NCBI RefSeq assembly: GCF_037975445.1
Contig: NZ_CP150254.1
Span: forward strand, 3,656,001 to 3,720,000
Reading direction: 5' to 3'
Length of the DNA: 64,000 nt
From: Peribacillus sp. FSL P2-0133
Lineage (GTDB): Bacteria > Bacillota > Bacilli > Bacillales > DSM-1321
Shown: piece by piece, positions 1-8,336 of the stretch
How the letters are laid out: each line of letters begins with the position of its first letter
Numbering within the stretch: position 1 is the stretch's first letter
Program-made: the position numbers and the translations under genes
Notes under the pieces: model-generated
What the model was told of the DNA's origin: nothing
The model's input: only the letters and a program-made list of their open reading frames with translations
The model's database searches: none

Positions 1-73
1 TTCCAACTACACTTTACCATATTATACAAAAATCTTTCATATCAGAACCACTTCGATTAATAAATTAAAATAA

Positions 74-105
74 AATAAGAGCCAAGGGGCACCTTGGCTC
101 TTATT
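74..105 (-). terminator. Intrinsic terminator downstream of ypvA
   Basis: A 14-bp perfect inverted repeat (AATAAGAGCCAAGG with its complement) encloses a 4-base loop and is T-rich on both sides. It lies just past the ypvA stop codon and could work in both directions. Confidence 0.8.
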
Positions 106-121
106 TTGGATTGGACTTTAG

Positions 122-2038
122 TTAAAGCGTTACAGGAAGAATGGATACTATCTTCTCTTTCACCTGTTCCGAAAGATCCTTTTCAGTCAAAATCTGGACT
201 GTTCCCGAATCATTGCTCGTCCTGATCAATCGCCCTATTCCCTGGCGCAACCGAAGGAGCATGTATGGAAGATCCACTTCTTCGAATGCGTCGGTAACCG
301 AGTTGCGTTTGGCCTCGAAAACTGGATCGCGTGGCGGGAATGGAAGGGAGTGTATCACTACATTTTGTAATGAAGGACCTGGAACATCAAGCCCTTCCCA
401 TAAATGATAGGAGAAAAGGACAGATTGCTCATCCTCTTGGAACTTCTTAACAAGCTCGCTGATTTCCGCTTCCCCTTCAAAATAAAATGGATAAGAAGAT
501 ATTGGGCAGTTTTCCTTGAACCAATGCAATTCTTCTTTCGAATGAAATAACACTAGTGTTCGACCTTCATTTTCCTCGATTGTCTTTATTGTATATTGAA
601 GTTTTGCCAATTGATCTCCATTTTCGAAGACCGGCATGTTCATTTTCATGACTTCATCGTAATCAAATGGTGATTCAACGGAAAAGCTGTCATACTTTTC
701 TATCCCTAAACTATCTGCAATATATTGGAAGGATTTATTATCCGATAATGTTGCCGATGAAAAAATGTAAGGGATTTTTTTAGAGAATACCTGTTCAGAC
801 AAAATATCCTGTACAAGCCTTGGCATGATGACCAATGTTTTGGTCATTTCATTTTCTTCAAACCAGGAAACGGCCTGTTCATCCTTCACAAATAGAGAAA
901 GGGAGTAGCCCAGCTGCTCTAAATATTCTTCCGTCACTTTTAAATCATAGTCATTGATCGTGTACATTTCCGCTTCAAAAACAAGGTTCTCCTCTAACTC
1001 TTCAACCTTTTTGTGAAGCTTTTGGGCGAAGCTTGTAATTTCTTTGGACATCGGAATTTCATAACGATTAGATCCGCTGACATGTATCGCCTTTTCATCC
1101 AACAAATCAAAAAATTCTTCATTGATATCAATTAAATCCTCAATGATGTATAACGTTTCTTCACGAACCTGATTGGCTGTAAGCAATTCTAAAACCGAAG
1201 CAAGGGTCTGTTCCCCAACTTTATAAGTTAAAGCCTTTTGAGCAGCAAACTCCAATAGGTGACCTTCATCAAAGACAACGCAGCTATGATCAGGCAGCAA
1301 TGGTAACTGTCCTTCTCGCTTACGCTTTTCCTTAGTCCATACATGCTCCATGAAGAAGTCATGTGAACAAATGATCAAATCACTTGATTTTCGGTAGTGG
1401 TCCCGTGATAGGGTTTGCCCACAACGATGGCGTTTATCACAAGTAAAACAGTTTTGGAGCTGATCCCAGCCAACTTTAGACCAGTCTTCATCATTTAAAT
1501 ATGGATACTGTTTACGGTCCCCATACGCTGTATAGGCGTTCATGGATGAGTTATCATGGACAAACTTGGGAAGTTCATCATATAGCTGATCTATTCCCTC
1601 TGAATCTTCATGATTCACTGCGTAATCCAATTTCTTAAGGCATACATATTGATCGTGATACTTGGCAAGCCTAACATCCACTTCAATACCTAAAGCATTC
1701 TTGATTTTTTGGATGTCGCCTTCCTCTTTGACAAGCTGTTCAATCAACGTTTCATCCGCACATGAAATAATTGCAGGTTTATTCGTATATCTCGCATAAC
1801 AAATCGCATATAGTAAATAGACCAAAGTCTTACCGGTCCCTACCCCTGCTTCAGCAAAACTTACATTCTTTTCTTTAAAGGCTTTTTCTAACTGAAAAGC
1901 CATGAAGATTTGTTCGTCACGCAGCTCAAATCCTTTTTCGGGAAGAATATCGTAAAAAACATCACCGATCCATTCTGAAAGCTTATCGTAAAAAGAATCT
2001 TCCTTTGTTACCGAAAAAGGCAGTGTTTTAAGCATCAT
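122..2038 (-). CDS. ypvA: ATP-dependent DinG/XPD-like helicase YpvA
   Basis: A 638-aa superfamily 2 helicase of the DinG/XPD group, predicted to unwind DNA using ATP. The Walker A motif AEAGVGTGKT is at residues 62-71 and the DEAH-type motif DEGH at 257-260. Four cysteines between them (133, 197, 200, 206; pattern C-x63-C-x2-C-x5-C) fit the iron-sulfur cluster of XPD/DinG helicases. There is no N-terminal exonuclease domain, unlike the second DinG-family gene at 40.3 kb. The ATG follows GGGGAGACC. It ends next to a strong terminator. Length and synteny match B. subtilis YpvA; its cellular role is not established. Confidence 0.9.
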   Translation of the reverse strand: MMLKTLPFSVTKEDSFYDKLSEWIGDVFYDILPEKGFELRDEQIFMAFQLEKAFKEKNVSFAEAGVGTGKTLVYLLYAICYARYTNKPAIISCADETLIEQLVKEEGDIQKIKNALGIEVDVRLAKYHDQYVCLKKLDYAVNHEDSEGIDQLYDELPKFVHDNSSMNAYTAYGDRKQYPYLNDEDWSKVGWDQLQNCFTCDKRHRCGQTLSRDHYRKSSDLIICSHDFFMEHVWTKEKRKREGQLPLLPDHSCVVFDEGHLLEFAAQKALTYKVGEQTLASVLELLTANQVREETLYIIEDLIDINEEFFDLLDEKAIHVSGSNRYEIPMSKEITSFAQKLHKKVEELEENLVFEAEMYTINDYDLKVTEEYLEQLGYSLSLFVKDEQAVSWFEENEMTKTLVIMPRLVQDILSEQVFSKKIPYIFSSATLSDNKSFQYIADSLGIEKYDSFSVESPFDYDEVMKMNMPVFENGDQLAKLQYTIKTIEENEGRTLVLFHSKEELHWFKENCPISSYPFYFEGEAEISELVKKFQEDEQSVLFSYHLWEGLDVPGPSLQNVVIHSLPFPPRDPVFEAKRNSVTDAFEEVDLPYMLLRLRQGIGRLIRTSNDSGTVQILTEKDLSEQVKEKIVSILPVTL

Positions 2039-2215
2039 GGTCTCCCCTTTTATCTATCATCAGTATATAGTATCCGAATCATTACTTATCTAGGCAAAAG
2101 TATATTATCCTTTATTTCATATTAATAGTCAAGATATTTACCAACCATCAGAAATGAAGCGTATTATGTCTGTTTTTCTATGTATGCTGCCTGGTTGCCC
2201 GATTCGTAAAATAAA

Positions 2216-2242
2216 AGACAGGCTCCAAAAGAGAGCCTGTCT
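2216..2242 (-). terminator. Terminator of the cold-shock gene
   Basis: A perfect 10-bp stem (AGACAGGCTC) with a 7-base loop is followed on the minus strand by TTTTATTTTA. It lies 20 bases after the cold-shock protein stop codon. Confidence 0.85.
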
Positions 2243-2262
2243 GTAAATAATATAGGGTTGAA

Positions 2263-2463
2263 TTAAGCTTTGTTTACGTTTGATGCTTGTGGTCCACGTT
2301 GACCTTGTTCTACATCAAATGTAACGTCTTGGCCTTCTTCAAGTGTTTTGAAACCTTCGCCTTGGATAGCTGAGAAATGTACGAATACATCGTCTCCACC
2401 TTCACGTTCGATGAATCCAAAACCTTTTTCTGCGTTAAACCATTTTACTTTACCTTGTTCCAT
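2263..2463 (-). CDS. Cold-shock protein (CspA/CspD family)
   Basis: A 66-aa single OB-fold cold-shock domain, the full length for the family. The RNA-binding motifs RNP1 (KGFGFIE) and RNP2 (VFVHF) are both intact. Such proteins bind single-stranded RNA or DNA, melt mRNA structure and act as chaperones during cold shock and growth transitions. The ATG is preceded by an AGGAGG Shine-Dalgarno sequence. A TATAAT lies about 30 bases upstream, so transcription is probably monocistronic, and a strong terminator follows. The sequence resembles B. subtilis CspB/CspD, but I cannot decide which paralogue it is. Confidence 0.93.
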   Translation of the reverse strand: MEQGKVKWFNAEKGFGFIEREGGDDVFVHFSAIQGEGFKTLEEGQDVTFDVEQGQRGPQASNVNKA

Positions 2464-2656
2464 TTTTGTTGCCTCCTAGTGTGTTCTCCACACATTATAT
2501 TACTATCCTTGCTCAAAAGAATATTAAGGTATTCCTTAAATCTGAACAAAAATAATTCATTATTAGAATAACAGAAAAGGAAATGATAAGCAAGACTGGA
2601 ACCTATTATGAATAAATCGTCCTGACCAACAAAATCCTCCGTTATATTCTACCTAC

Positions 2657-3805
2657 TTATTCACCTTGAGGCTGTCTTGGCGGCCTTTTCCCCCAATATT
2701 GATAAAGGTCAGCACGGATGAAACCATTGAACAATTTCCTTTTTTTCGTTGCAGGCTTACCGTAATGCTGTTCGAAGTCAGGATTGGAGGTAATCATGTA
2801 TACTGACCATGTATCAAGCTTCTTGAAGGCTTGGCCCATTTCTCTATACATCTGCTCAACCGCTTTTTTCTCACCAAGACGTTCTCCATAAGGCGGGTTC
2901 CCGACAATGACACCATACTCTTTCCTTGTCGAGATATCCCTCACCTGCATTTGTTTGAATTCAATCAGATCACCAAGACCCGCTTCAAAACTATTCGCTT
3001 TAGCTATATCGACCATTCGATGGTCAATATCACAACCGCTTATGTCCAAGTATTGATCATAATCGGCTAAATCTTCAGCCTCAATCCGTGCTTCATCCCA
3101 AACCTTGCTGTCCATCCATGCCCAGGTTTCAGATACGAATTCCCTGTTAAACCCAGGTGCTATGTTCTGCCCAATTAAGGCTGCCTCGATGGGAATCGTT
3201 CCAGATCCACAAAATGGATCTATGAAAGGTTTATCCGGTTTCCAATTGGTCAGCATGATCAAGGCAGCCGCCAATGTTTCTTTAAGGGGTGCCTCCCCCT
3301 GCCCTGTCCGATATCCCCGTTTATGCAAACCTGCACCTGAAGTATCTATGGTAAGTGTCACTACATCTTTTAAAATAGACACTTCAATTTTAAACAAAGG
3401 ACCAGTCTCTGCAAACCAAGACACTTGCTTATATTTACTTTTCAATCTATCAACAATCGCCTTTTTGACAATAGCCTGACAATCAGAGACACTGTAAAGC
3501 TTTGACTTAACGGATTTTCCACTCACAGGGAACTCTACATCGGCTGATAAGTAATCTTCCCAATTCAATGCCTTTGTTTTTTCAAACAACTCATCAAATG
3601 AATATGCTTTAAATTCCGCGACTTTAATTTTCACCCTATCGGCACTGCGCAGCCATAAATTAGATCGGGCAATGGCGGATTGGTCGCCTTTATATGTGAT
3701 TTTACCATTTTCGACTTGACAATCGTAACCAAGATCCCTAACCTCCTTGGCAACAATTGATTCCAATCCCATTGCTGATGTTGCGATAATATCGAATTGT
3801 TTCAT
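2657..3805 (-). CDS. ypsC: THUMP-domain RNA methyltransferase YpsC
   Basis: A 382-aa member of the RlmL/YpsC family. An N-terminal ferredoxin-like and THUMP region (about residues 1-155) precedes a Rossmann methyltransferase domain. The SAM-binding motif DPFCGSGT and the N6-adenine/guanine-type catalytic motif NPPYGE are clear. The family methylates guanines or adenines of 23S rRNA; the exact target base here is inferred only from the family. It covers only the first half of the bifunctional E. coli RlmL, as is normal in Bacillus. It lies upstream of the cold-shock gene on the same strand, with about 190 bases between. Confidence 0.88.
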   Translation of the reverse strand: MKQFDIIATSAMGLESIVAKEVRDLGYDCQVENGKITYKGDQSAIARSNLWLRSADRVKIKVAEFKAYSFDELFEKTKALNWEDYLSADVEFPVSGKSVKSKLYSVSDCQAIVKKAIVDRLKSKYKQVSWFAETGPLFKIEVSILKDVVTLTIDTSGAGLHKRGYRTGQGEAPLKETLAAALIMLTNWKPDKPFIDPFCGSGTIPIEAALIGQNIAPGFNREFVSETWAWMDSKVWDEARIEAEDLADYDQYLDISGCDIDHRMVDIAKANSFEAGLGDLIEFKQMQVRDISTRKEYGVIVGNPPYGERLGEKKAVEQMYREMGQAFKKLDTWSVYMITSNPDFEQHYGKPATKKRKLFNGFIRADLYQYWGKRPPRQPQGE

Positions 3806-4398
3806 TAATCTTGCACCTTCTTTCCATTAATCCAAATCAATGGCACCTTTTCCCGAATTTCTTCATTTATGTATTTAAGAATCAGGCATTGATTTTTTAC
3901 ATGTAATCCTTATTTAAAAGGTCCACCGCTTTTTTATATTTCAGTTAGAATTCTTCATTGTTTGCTTAGCTTATTTCATGATCATGTAGCGAGAACATTC
4001 AATAATTAAATACAGCACTACTCAATTATCCATGTACCTTAAGATACACGCTGCAATCATATGATTGAAATCATCAAAACCAATTATGTATGCTTCCCAT
4101 TCATTAGCCTGAAATTTGAAGTTTCCCGTCTTGATACCTTCATTTTAGGGTTAACAGAAGAGTTAAGGAACCTTTAAAAATAGGATACCCAGAATCAAGG
4201 AAATGCTTTACATTCCGACACTATTTTTTAAAACGTTACCGACTGACTTCATTCAAGCCCATTTTTCTTTCCGCTTGACACTTTTCGAAATGGAATGAAA
4301 AACTTGCCAAGTTCCTAGTTTAACACAGCGGTGTTTCAGAAAACGAATAATAAATGGAAATGCCCAATCTTTTTATAATCAGGCAATCTCCATAAACA
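3806..4398. other. Gene-poor spacer between ypsC and rnpB
   Basis: About 590 bases of AT-rich sequence. I saw no open reading frame with a credible ribosome binding site, no RNA gene and no clear repeat. It should hold the ypsC promoter close to 3.83 kb, but I could not pick convincing hexamers. Confidence 0.5.
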
Positions 4399-4400
4399 AA

Positions 4401-4424
4401 AACTCCCCTTTTAAAAGGAGAGTT
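4401..4424 (-). terminator. Terminator of rnpB
   Basis: A 12-bp stem (AACTCTCCTTTT paired with AAAAGGGGAGTT, one G-U pair) is followed on the minus strand by a T run. It lies directly 3' of the RNase P RNA. Confidence 0.85.
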
Positions 4425-4433
4425 GTGCTTTTG

Positions 4434-4848
4434 GTGTAATATGATAACGTTCTGTAAGCCATGTTTTGTTCCTCAGTACTGCAAGCGACTCGCGTCTCGT
4501 ACTTCGGCGGTAATCATCTATCTACAGAAGCATATGCTTCTGTCCTTCTCCTCGTTCAATTCCAAGGAAGAAAGCGCCCCTACCATTAATTTGGGTTTCT
4601 CGCTCGTGGGGTTTACCTCGTTCCACCCTTTACATTTCTGTAAAGGCTACGTCACTGTGGCACTTTTATAGGTATTCATGCCATATCCAAAAGGACTTAG
4701 GCATTTTCCCAGCCGTCAGCAATCCAAGATTGCTGCCCAAGCTTATTTTTTCGCCAGGCACGAACACTACGGACATCGCAGTCCGTGCGAGCATGGACTT
4801 TCCTCTACTGCATAAATGCAGCAGCAATTACCCAAACGTTAACATAAC
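4434..4848 (-). ncRNA. rnpB: RNase P RNA, Bacillus type (class B)
   Basis: Catalytic RNA of RNase P, which removes the 5' leader of precursor tRNAs together with the RnpA protein. The minus strand carries signature segments: AGAGGAAAGTCCATGCTCGC near the 5' end, AGTGCCACAGTGACG, GTAAACCCCACGAGCGAGAA, and ACATGGCTTACAGAACGTTA at the 3' end. Synteny agrees, since B. subtilis rnpB also lies between ypsC and gpsB. The 5' end is fixed by a promoter whose -10 box ends 7 bases upstream of the first G. The 3' end is approximate and precedes a terminator hairpin. Confidence 0.95.
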
Positions 4849-4855
4849 ATAATTG

Positions 4856-4884
4856 ATTATACTCCATTACTCATGAAAAAACAA
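4856..4884 (-). promoter_or_regulatory. Sigma-A promoter of rnpB
   Basis: On the minus strand TTGTTT and a perfect TATAAT are separated by 17 bases, and the RNA starts 7 bases after the -10 box. Spacing and position are both ideal. Confidence 0.75.
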
Positions 4885-4919
4885 TACCAAAATAATTTTC
4901 ACTTTTACAATGCAAAATC

Positions 4920-5234
4920 TCAGTCAAAAAGCTTGTTACCAAAAACATGCTTTTCCAAGTTGGATAACCGTTTAAGGATATCAAAGTTAGTGGTTCCCGG
5001 AGTGGCACTTGGAGCAGGTTGATTTGGACGTTTTGTACTCTCTTCGGCGGCTTGTTTTTTCAATTTAAGATTTTCTTGTTTAAGATCTTCGATTTCCTGA
5101 TGGAACACTTCATAATCTTTAATGATCAGATCCAGGAATTGATCCACATCTTCAGGTTTATAACCGCGCATGGCTGTTTTAAAATCTTTTTCAAGAATAT
5201 CTTTAGCCGTTAATTTTATCTTATCGGATAGCAT
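4920..5234 (-). CDS. gpsB: Cell-division regulator GpsB
   Basis: A 104-aa cytoplasmic coiled-coil protein of the DivIVA family. The N-terminal DivIVA-like membrane-binding domain has the typical [20 protein letters not shown] stretch (about residues 16-35). A coiled coil follows to about residue 70, then a Pro/Ala/Thr-rich linker and a short C-terminal helix for hexamerisation ([13 protein letters not shown]). GpsB moves between septum and side wall and partners penicillin-binding proteins such as PBP1. The client gene ponA lies 11 kb away in this same window. It is transcribed towards rnpB, as in B. subtilis. Confidence 0.93.
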   Translation of the reverse strand: MLSDKIKLTAKDILEKDFKTAMRGYKPEDVDQFLDLIIKDYEVFHQEIEDLKQENLKLKKQAAEESTKRPNQPAPSATPGTTNFDILKRLSNLEKHVFGNKLFD

Positions 5235-5436
5235 AAGACTTCACCTCAATACTTTCGCCAATACAATCGACTTTTTATTATTTTTTCAAATCTGCTTGGG
5301 TTTGTCAACGAAACACCATTTTGTATGCATACTGTTTAGTGAACGATATGTATTCCCATTAAATCTGTATCTAAATTTCATAATAATATGATTATGCTTT
5401 AGAAACAACTTTTAATCCATAATTATTTTCACTCCA

Positions 5437-5988
5437 TCATTCTTCGGACCAGCTCGCTTCTTCAGCAGCCAGTTGCAGATCATCAAAGTTTATCTGAAAG
5501 ATGGGGTATGGCTGTGTTTCGGCTTTTTTCATCGCCTCGAAATAAGGATATCGGGATGATCCTTCTTTTTCAGCTTCGAAAATGATGAGCATGGCATCGC
5601 TTTTATGGACCATATACCTATTTTTAATTTTCAGCTGTTGTGGCCCTTCATATGGTTTATTGAAAATGGACTCAACAAAATCGGCACGGGCCAATATGGA
5701 TCGGTAATAGTCTTGATTCGTCTCGTTCCATGACTCTTCCTGTTTCAGGAAAGGAGTAAGCACCCCTAATTTAAGCTGAGGATATTCCTCCTGTAATTCG
5801 AACACCACTTCTGCACCCCATAGTTCCGTACCCAATTGACCTGAAATGATCACCCATTCCAGCCCATCTTCCGCCAATGGAAGGAGACGCTGCTTCATCG
5901 CTTTCTTTATATATTTTACGGCTTCATGGTCATTTTTGAATATCCCGAATTCAAAAGCCTTATAGCCCGTCATATACAAAACCTTCAT
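5437..5988 (-). CDS. ypsA: SLOG-family protein YpsA (DUF1273)
   Basis: A 183-aa cytoplasmic protein of the YpsA family, a branch of the SLOG/Rossmann-like superfamily that binds nucleotide or ADP-ribose-type ligands. The N-terminal GYKAFEFGIF segment and the Gly-rich GQLGTELWGAEV loop (about residues 51-62) are the family signatures. In other Firmicutes YpsA overproduction affects cell division, which fits its position beside gpsB, but its reaction is unknown. The ATG is preceded by AAAGGAG. Confidence 0.88.
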   Translation of the reverse strand: MKVLYMTGYKAFEFGIFKNDHEAVKYIKKAMKQRLLPLAEDGLEWVIISGQLGTELWGAEVVFELQEEYPQLKLGVLTPFLKQEESWNETNQDYYRSILARADFVESIFNKPYEGPQQLKIKNRYMVHKSDAMLIIFEAEKEGSSRYPYFEAMKKAETQPYPIFQINFDDLQLAAEEASWSEE

Positions 5989-6031
5989 CGCTTGGCTAAT
6001 CTCCTTTTAACATGATCTTATGTAAGAAAAC

Positions 6032-6049
6032 AAGGGCTTTTAAGCCCTT
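6032..6049 (-). terminator. Terminator of cotD
   Basis: The short repeat AAGGGCTT/AAGCCCTT is immediately downstream of the cotD stop and is followed on the minus strand by TGTTTTCTT. Confidence 0.6.
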
Positions 6050-6054
6050 ATTTT

Positions 6055-6591
6055 TTAATATCCGAAATGACCAGGCGGACAGCATGGGTTTTGCGGCGGC
6101 CTTCCACAAATCAAGTGTTGATTATAGCACTCGTTCACCACGGATTGAGTATGCGGGAAATAATGTTTAAACGTGTTCACATGTTTATTGACATTTGTAG
6201 TATGTGATGGATGAACGACAGGAATCACTGTGTTCGATACATTCGTATTGACAAATTGCTGTGTCGGAGAGACTTGCGCTGGGGCAACTTGAGATGGAGA
6301 TGTTTGTGTTGGACCATATTGCGCTGGAGACACAGCTGATGGACCATATTGCGCTGGAGACACAGCCGATGGACCATATTGCGCTGGAGACACAGCCGAT
6401 GGACTATAGGCTCCCATTACGTTAGACTTTTTACCGGTTGACGCTCCCATTACGTTGTGAGGGTGTTTACCGGTTGACGCTCCCATTACGTGGTGGGGGT
6501 GTTTACCGGTTGATGCGCCCATAACTCCAGGTGCGTTCCCGTATGCTCCCATTACATTGGGTTTATTTCCTCCACAATTACGAAAATACAT
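6055..6591 (-). CDS. cotD: CotD-like inner spore coat protein with tandem repeats
   Basis: A 178-aa protein. Its C-terminal half matches CotD of the spore coat: VVHPSHTTNVNKHVNTFKHY, then a Cys/Pro-rich end (CGRPPQNPCCPP). B. subtilis CotD is only about 75 aa. The extra N-terminal 90 residues are two arrays: VMGASTGK(H)PH units (three) followed by PSAVSPAQYG units (three), degenerating into QTSPSQVAPAQVSP. CotD is an inner-coat component made in the mother cell under SigK; no coat role is known for these repeats. The position beside ypsA matches B. subtilis. Confidence 0.85.
   Translation of the reverse strand: MYFRNCGGNKPNVMGAYGNAPGVMGASTGKHPHHVMGASTGKHPHNVMGASTGKKSNVMGAYSPSAVSPAQYGPSAVSPAQYGPSAVSPAQYGPTQTSPSQVAPAQVSPTQQFVNTNVSNTVIPVVHPSHTTNVNKHVNTFKHYFPHTQSVVNECYNQHLICGRPPQNPCCPPGHFGY
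6311..6400 (-). repeat. Three 30-bp direct repeats within cotD
   Basis: Three adjacent 30-bp units beginning GGACCATATTGCGCTGGAGA on the plus strand differ at one position only. Each encodes the decapeptide PSAVSPAQYG. The near-identity at DNA level points to recent amplification by slippage or recombination. Confidence 0.9.
6430..6526 (-). repeat. About 36-bp direct repeats within cotD (VMGASTGK units)
   Basis: Units of about 36 bp containing TTTACCGGTTGACGCTCCCA recur two to three times and encode VMGASTGKHPHH-like peptides. The last copy is shorter and more diverged. Confidence 0.8.
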
Positions 6592-6773
6592 TATAATACG
6601 TCCCCTTTCATCATGATAAGTTTTGTCTTACCATTACAGACTATGAAAAAAAGGGGATACGTGTACTGATGAAATGACCTAATTATACAGAATAAGTATA
6701 AAACGATGTATGGCTGTCGATAAGTACACTATTATATTAATGCTATCCCTTCAAATGTACTGAGGGTAATTTT

Positions 6774-6869
6774 CTATAAAAAGGAATAGAGACTGTCTTT
6801 TAATGAAGTAAATAAAACAATTGTTAAACAAAGGACAACAAAAAATAGAAATAAAGTCGTTTTATACAT
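6774..6869 (-). CDS. 31-aa single-span membrane peptide (hypothetical)
   Basis: A short frame encodes a 31-aa peptide starting MYKTTLFLFFVVLCLTIVLF. One hydrophobic segment (residues 5-21) is flanked by a basic N-terminus and a polar tail. The ATG is preceded by GGAG with a 7-base spacer, a good Shine-Dalgarno match. It lies alone in a roughly 450-base gap between cotD and mrfB. I recognise no family. The ribosome binding site and the clean membrane topology are the only evidence that it is real. Confidence 0.5.
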   Translation of the reverse strand: MYKTTLFLFFVVLCLTIVLFTSLKDSLYSFL

Positions 6870-7043
6870 TTCTTCGCTCCGCTTTCACCTTGAATTTATG
6901 ATGTAAAGGAATGAAATGAACGCTTCAGAATTTCACCCTCAACTCTTTCCATTTTACACATAATAGTTGAAGGCTACAATAATTGTATACATATTTTTTA
7001 TTTTCATCCTTTTGCACTAAAAGACCAATTCAATTCCCATATA

Positions 7044-8300
7044 TTATATAGAAATACCCTTAGATTGCTCTTTCTTTTCGAGCCGATGGATCCTCTTTTC
7101 CAATTCCGATTGTTTTTTCCCTGGCAGGGTCCCTTCGCTCACCATCTCTTGAAGTGCGATTATTGAACATTTTAGAGCAAGACCGACGTCTTTAAATTGA
7201 TGTTCATATAATTTTGCACATTCAATCTGTGCCTGTATCCTTATTTGCACATTTCCTTTTAAGGCGGCTTCCTTCCAAATCTCCAAAGCTTCATTGAATA
7301 GTTTTTGCTTCTTTTTCTGGAAGGCTAAGGCATGGCCAGCGATTATCCGATCTTCCTCATTTCCTGCTTCCAATATTTTTTGATATGTCTCAACTGACTC
7401 CTCTTTTTTTCCCAAATAAGCGAGCCATCGTGCAATTTCCATGGACTCTTCCGTATATCCATCGATTTGGAGGATTTTTCGGGATAAATGAATATACAAT
7501 GTGATCAGTGATAAGATATCCAATTCATTATGCTTCATGATTCCAAACAGAATTTCCGGATTCTTCCGCTCAACAAAATCAAAATAAATCATCGGCGCCA
7601 AATATCCAGGAATATCATCCTCCCTATAAACACCTAGAATATCTGTTTCGACTGCTGATAATTTCACTCGTTCCAATTTGTTTTTCCAAAGGCGTCTTGA
7701 AGCATGATATAAATCGAAATGTCCGAATTCCGGTAGTTTTGGTACATGCTCTTTTATCAAGGTATGTCTGGTTTTTAGCTGGGGCCAATCAAAGGATTTA
7801 CCATTATATGTGACAAGTGTTTCATAATTGATGTTTTCCAGAAAGCTTTGATAAAGCGGGATTTCACTTCCAGGCTGCGGAAGGATATGTTGCTTTACGA
7901 CTACTTCTTCACCTTCTAAATATGCATAGCCAAGTAAAAAAATGGTATTGCCGGCTCCACCTCCAAGCCCTGTTGTTTCCGTATCGAAGAAAAACAGATC
8001 TTCACTTTTAACGCCCCTAGCGGATAGTGGATGCTCCAATGAAGTTTGATTCCACTCTTTTACAACCTTTTTCAGCTCGGAAAATGCATATAACCCGTGT
8101 TTGTGATTTATAGGGTAGCGGACTTCCCTAATGAAACAATAGTCACCATCGAAATGAAAGGAAACGGTATCATTCTCCAGCCACTTTTCATAGTAAGGAA
8201 TTTCTTCATTCACTGTCTGGTCATCTTCTTTTACAGGAGTAGGATGTTCCCCTAGGTTCATATGCGTTTTCATACGGTTCAATTTATTTTTTAAGGACAT
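7044..8300 (-). CDS. mrfB: DEDDh exonuclease MrfB (YprB), mitomycin repair factor
   Basis: A 418-aa protein. An RNase H-fold exonuclease domain comes first, with catalytic Asp106 and Glu108 in FFDTETTGLGGG and a downstream LVTYNGKSFDWP block. A C-terminal TPR-like helical region follows from about residue 290. In B. subtilis MrfB acts with helicase MrfA in a UvrA-independent excision pathway for mitomycin C damage. The ATG at 8300 is preferred: AGAGGTG lies 7 bases upstream, and the protein then begins MSLKNKLNRM like the B. subtilis homologue. It lies 36 bases downstream of mrfA on the same strand, so the two are probably co-transcribed. Confidence 0.92.
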   Translation of the reverse strand: MSLKNKLNRMKTHMNLGEHPTPVKEDDQTVNEEIPYYEKWLENDTVSFHFDGDYCFIREVRYPINHKHGLYAFSELKKVVKEWNQTSLEHPLSARGVKSEDLFFFDTETTGLGGGAGNTIFLLGYAYLEGEEVVVKQHILPQPGSEIPLYQSFLENINYETLVTYNGKSFDWPQLKTRHTLIKEHVPKLPEFGHFDLYHASRRLWKNKLERVKLSAVETDILGVYREDDIPGYLAPMIYFDFVERKNPEILFGIMKHNELDILSLITLYIHLSRKILQIDGYTEESMEIARWLAYLGKKEESVETYQKILEAGNEEDRIIAGHALAFQKKKQKLFNEALEIWKEAALKGNVQIRIQAQIECAKLYEHQFKDVGLALKCSIIALQEMVSEGTLPGKKQSELEKRIHRLEKKEQSKGISI

Positions 8301-8336
8301 AAAATTACACCTCTTTTCACTTATCACTGTAATCTA

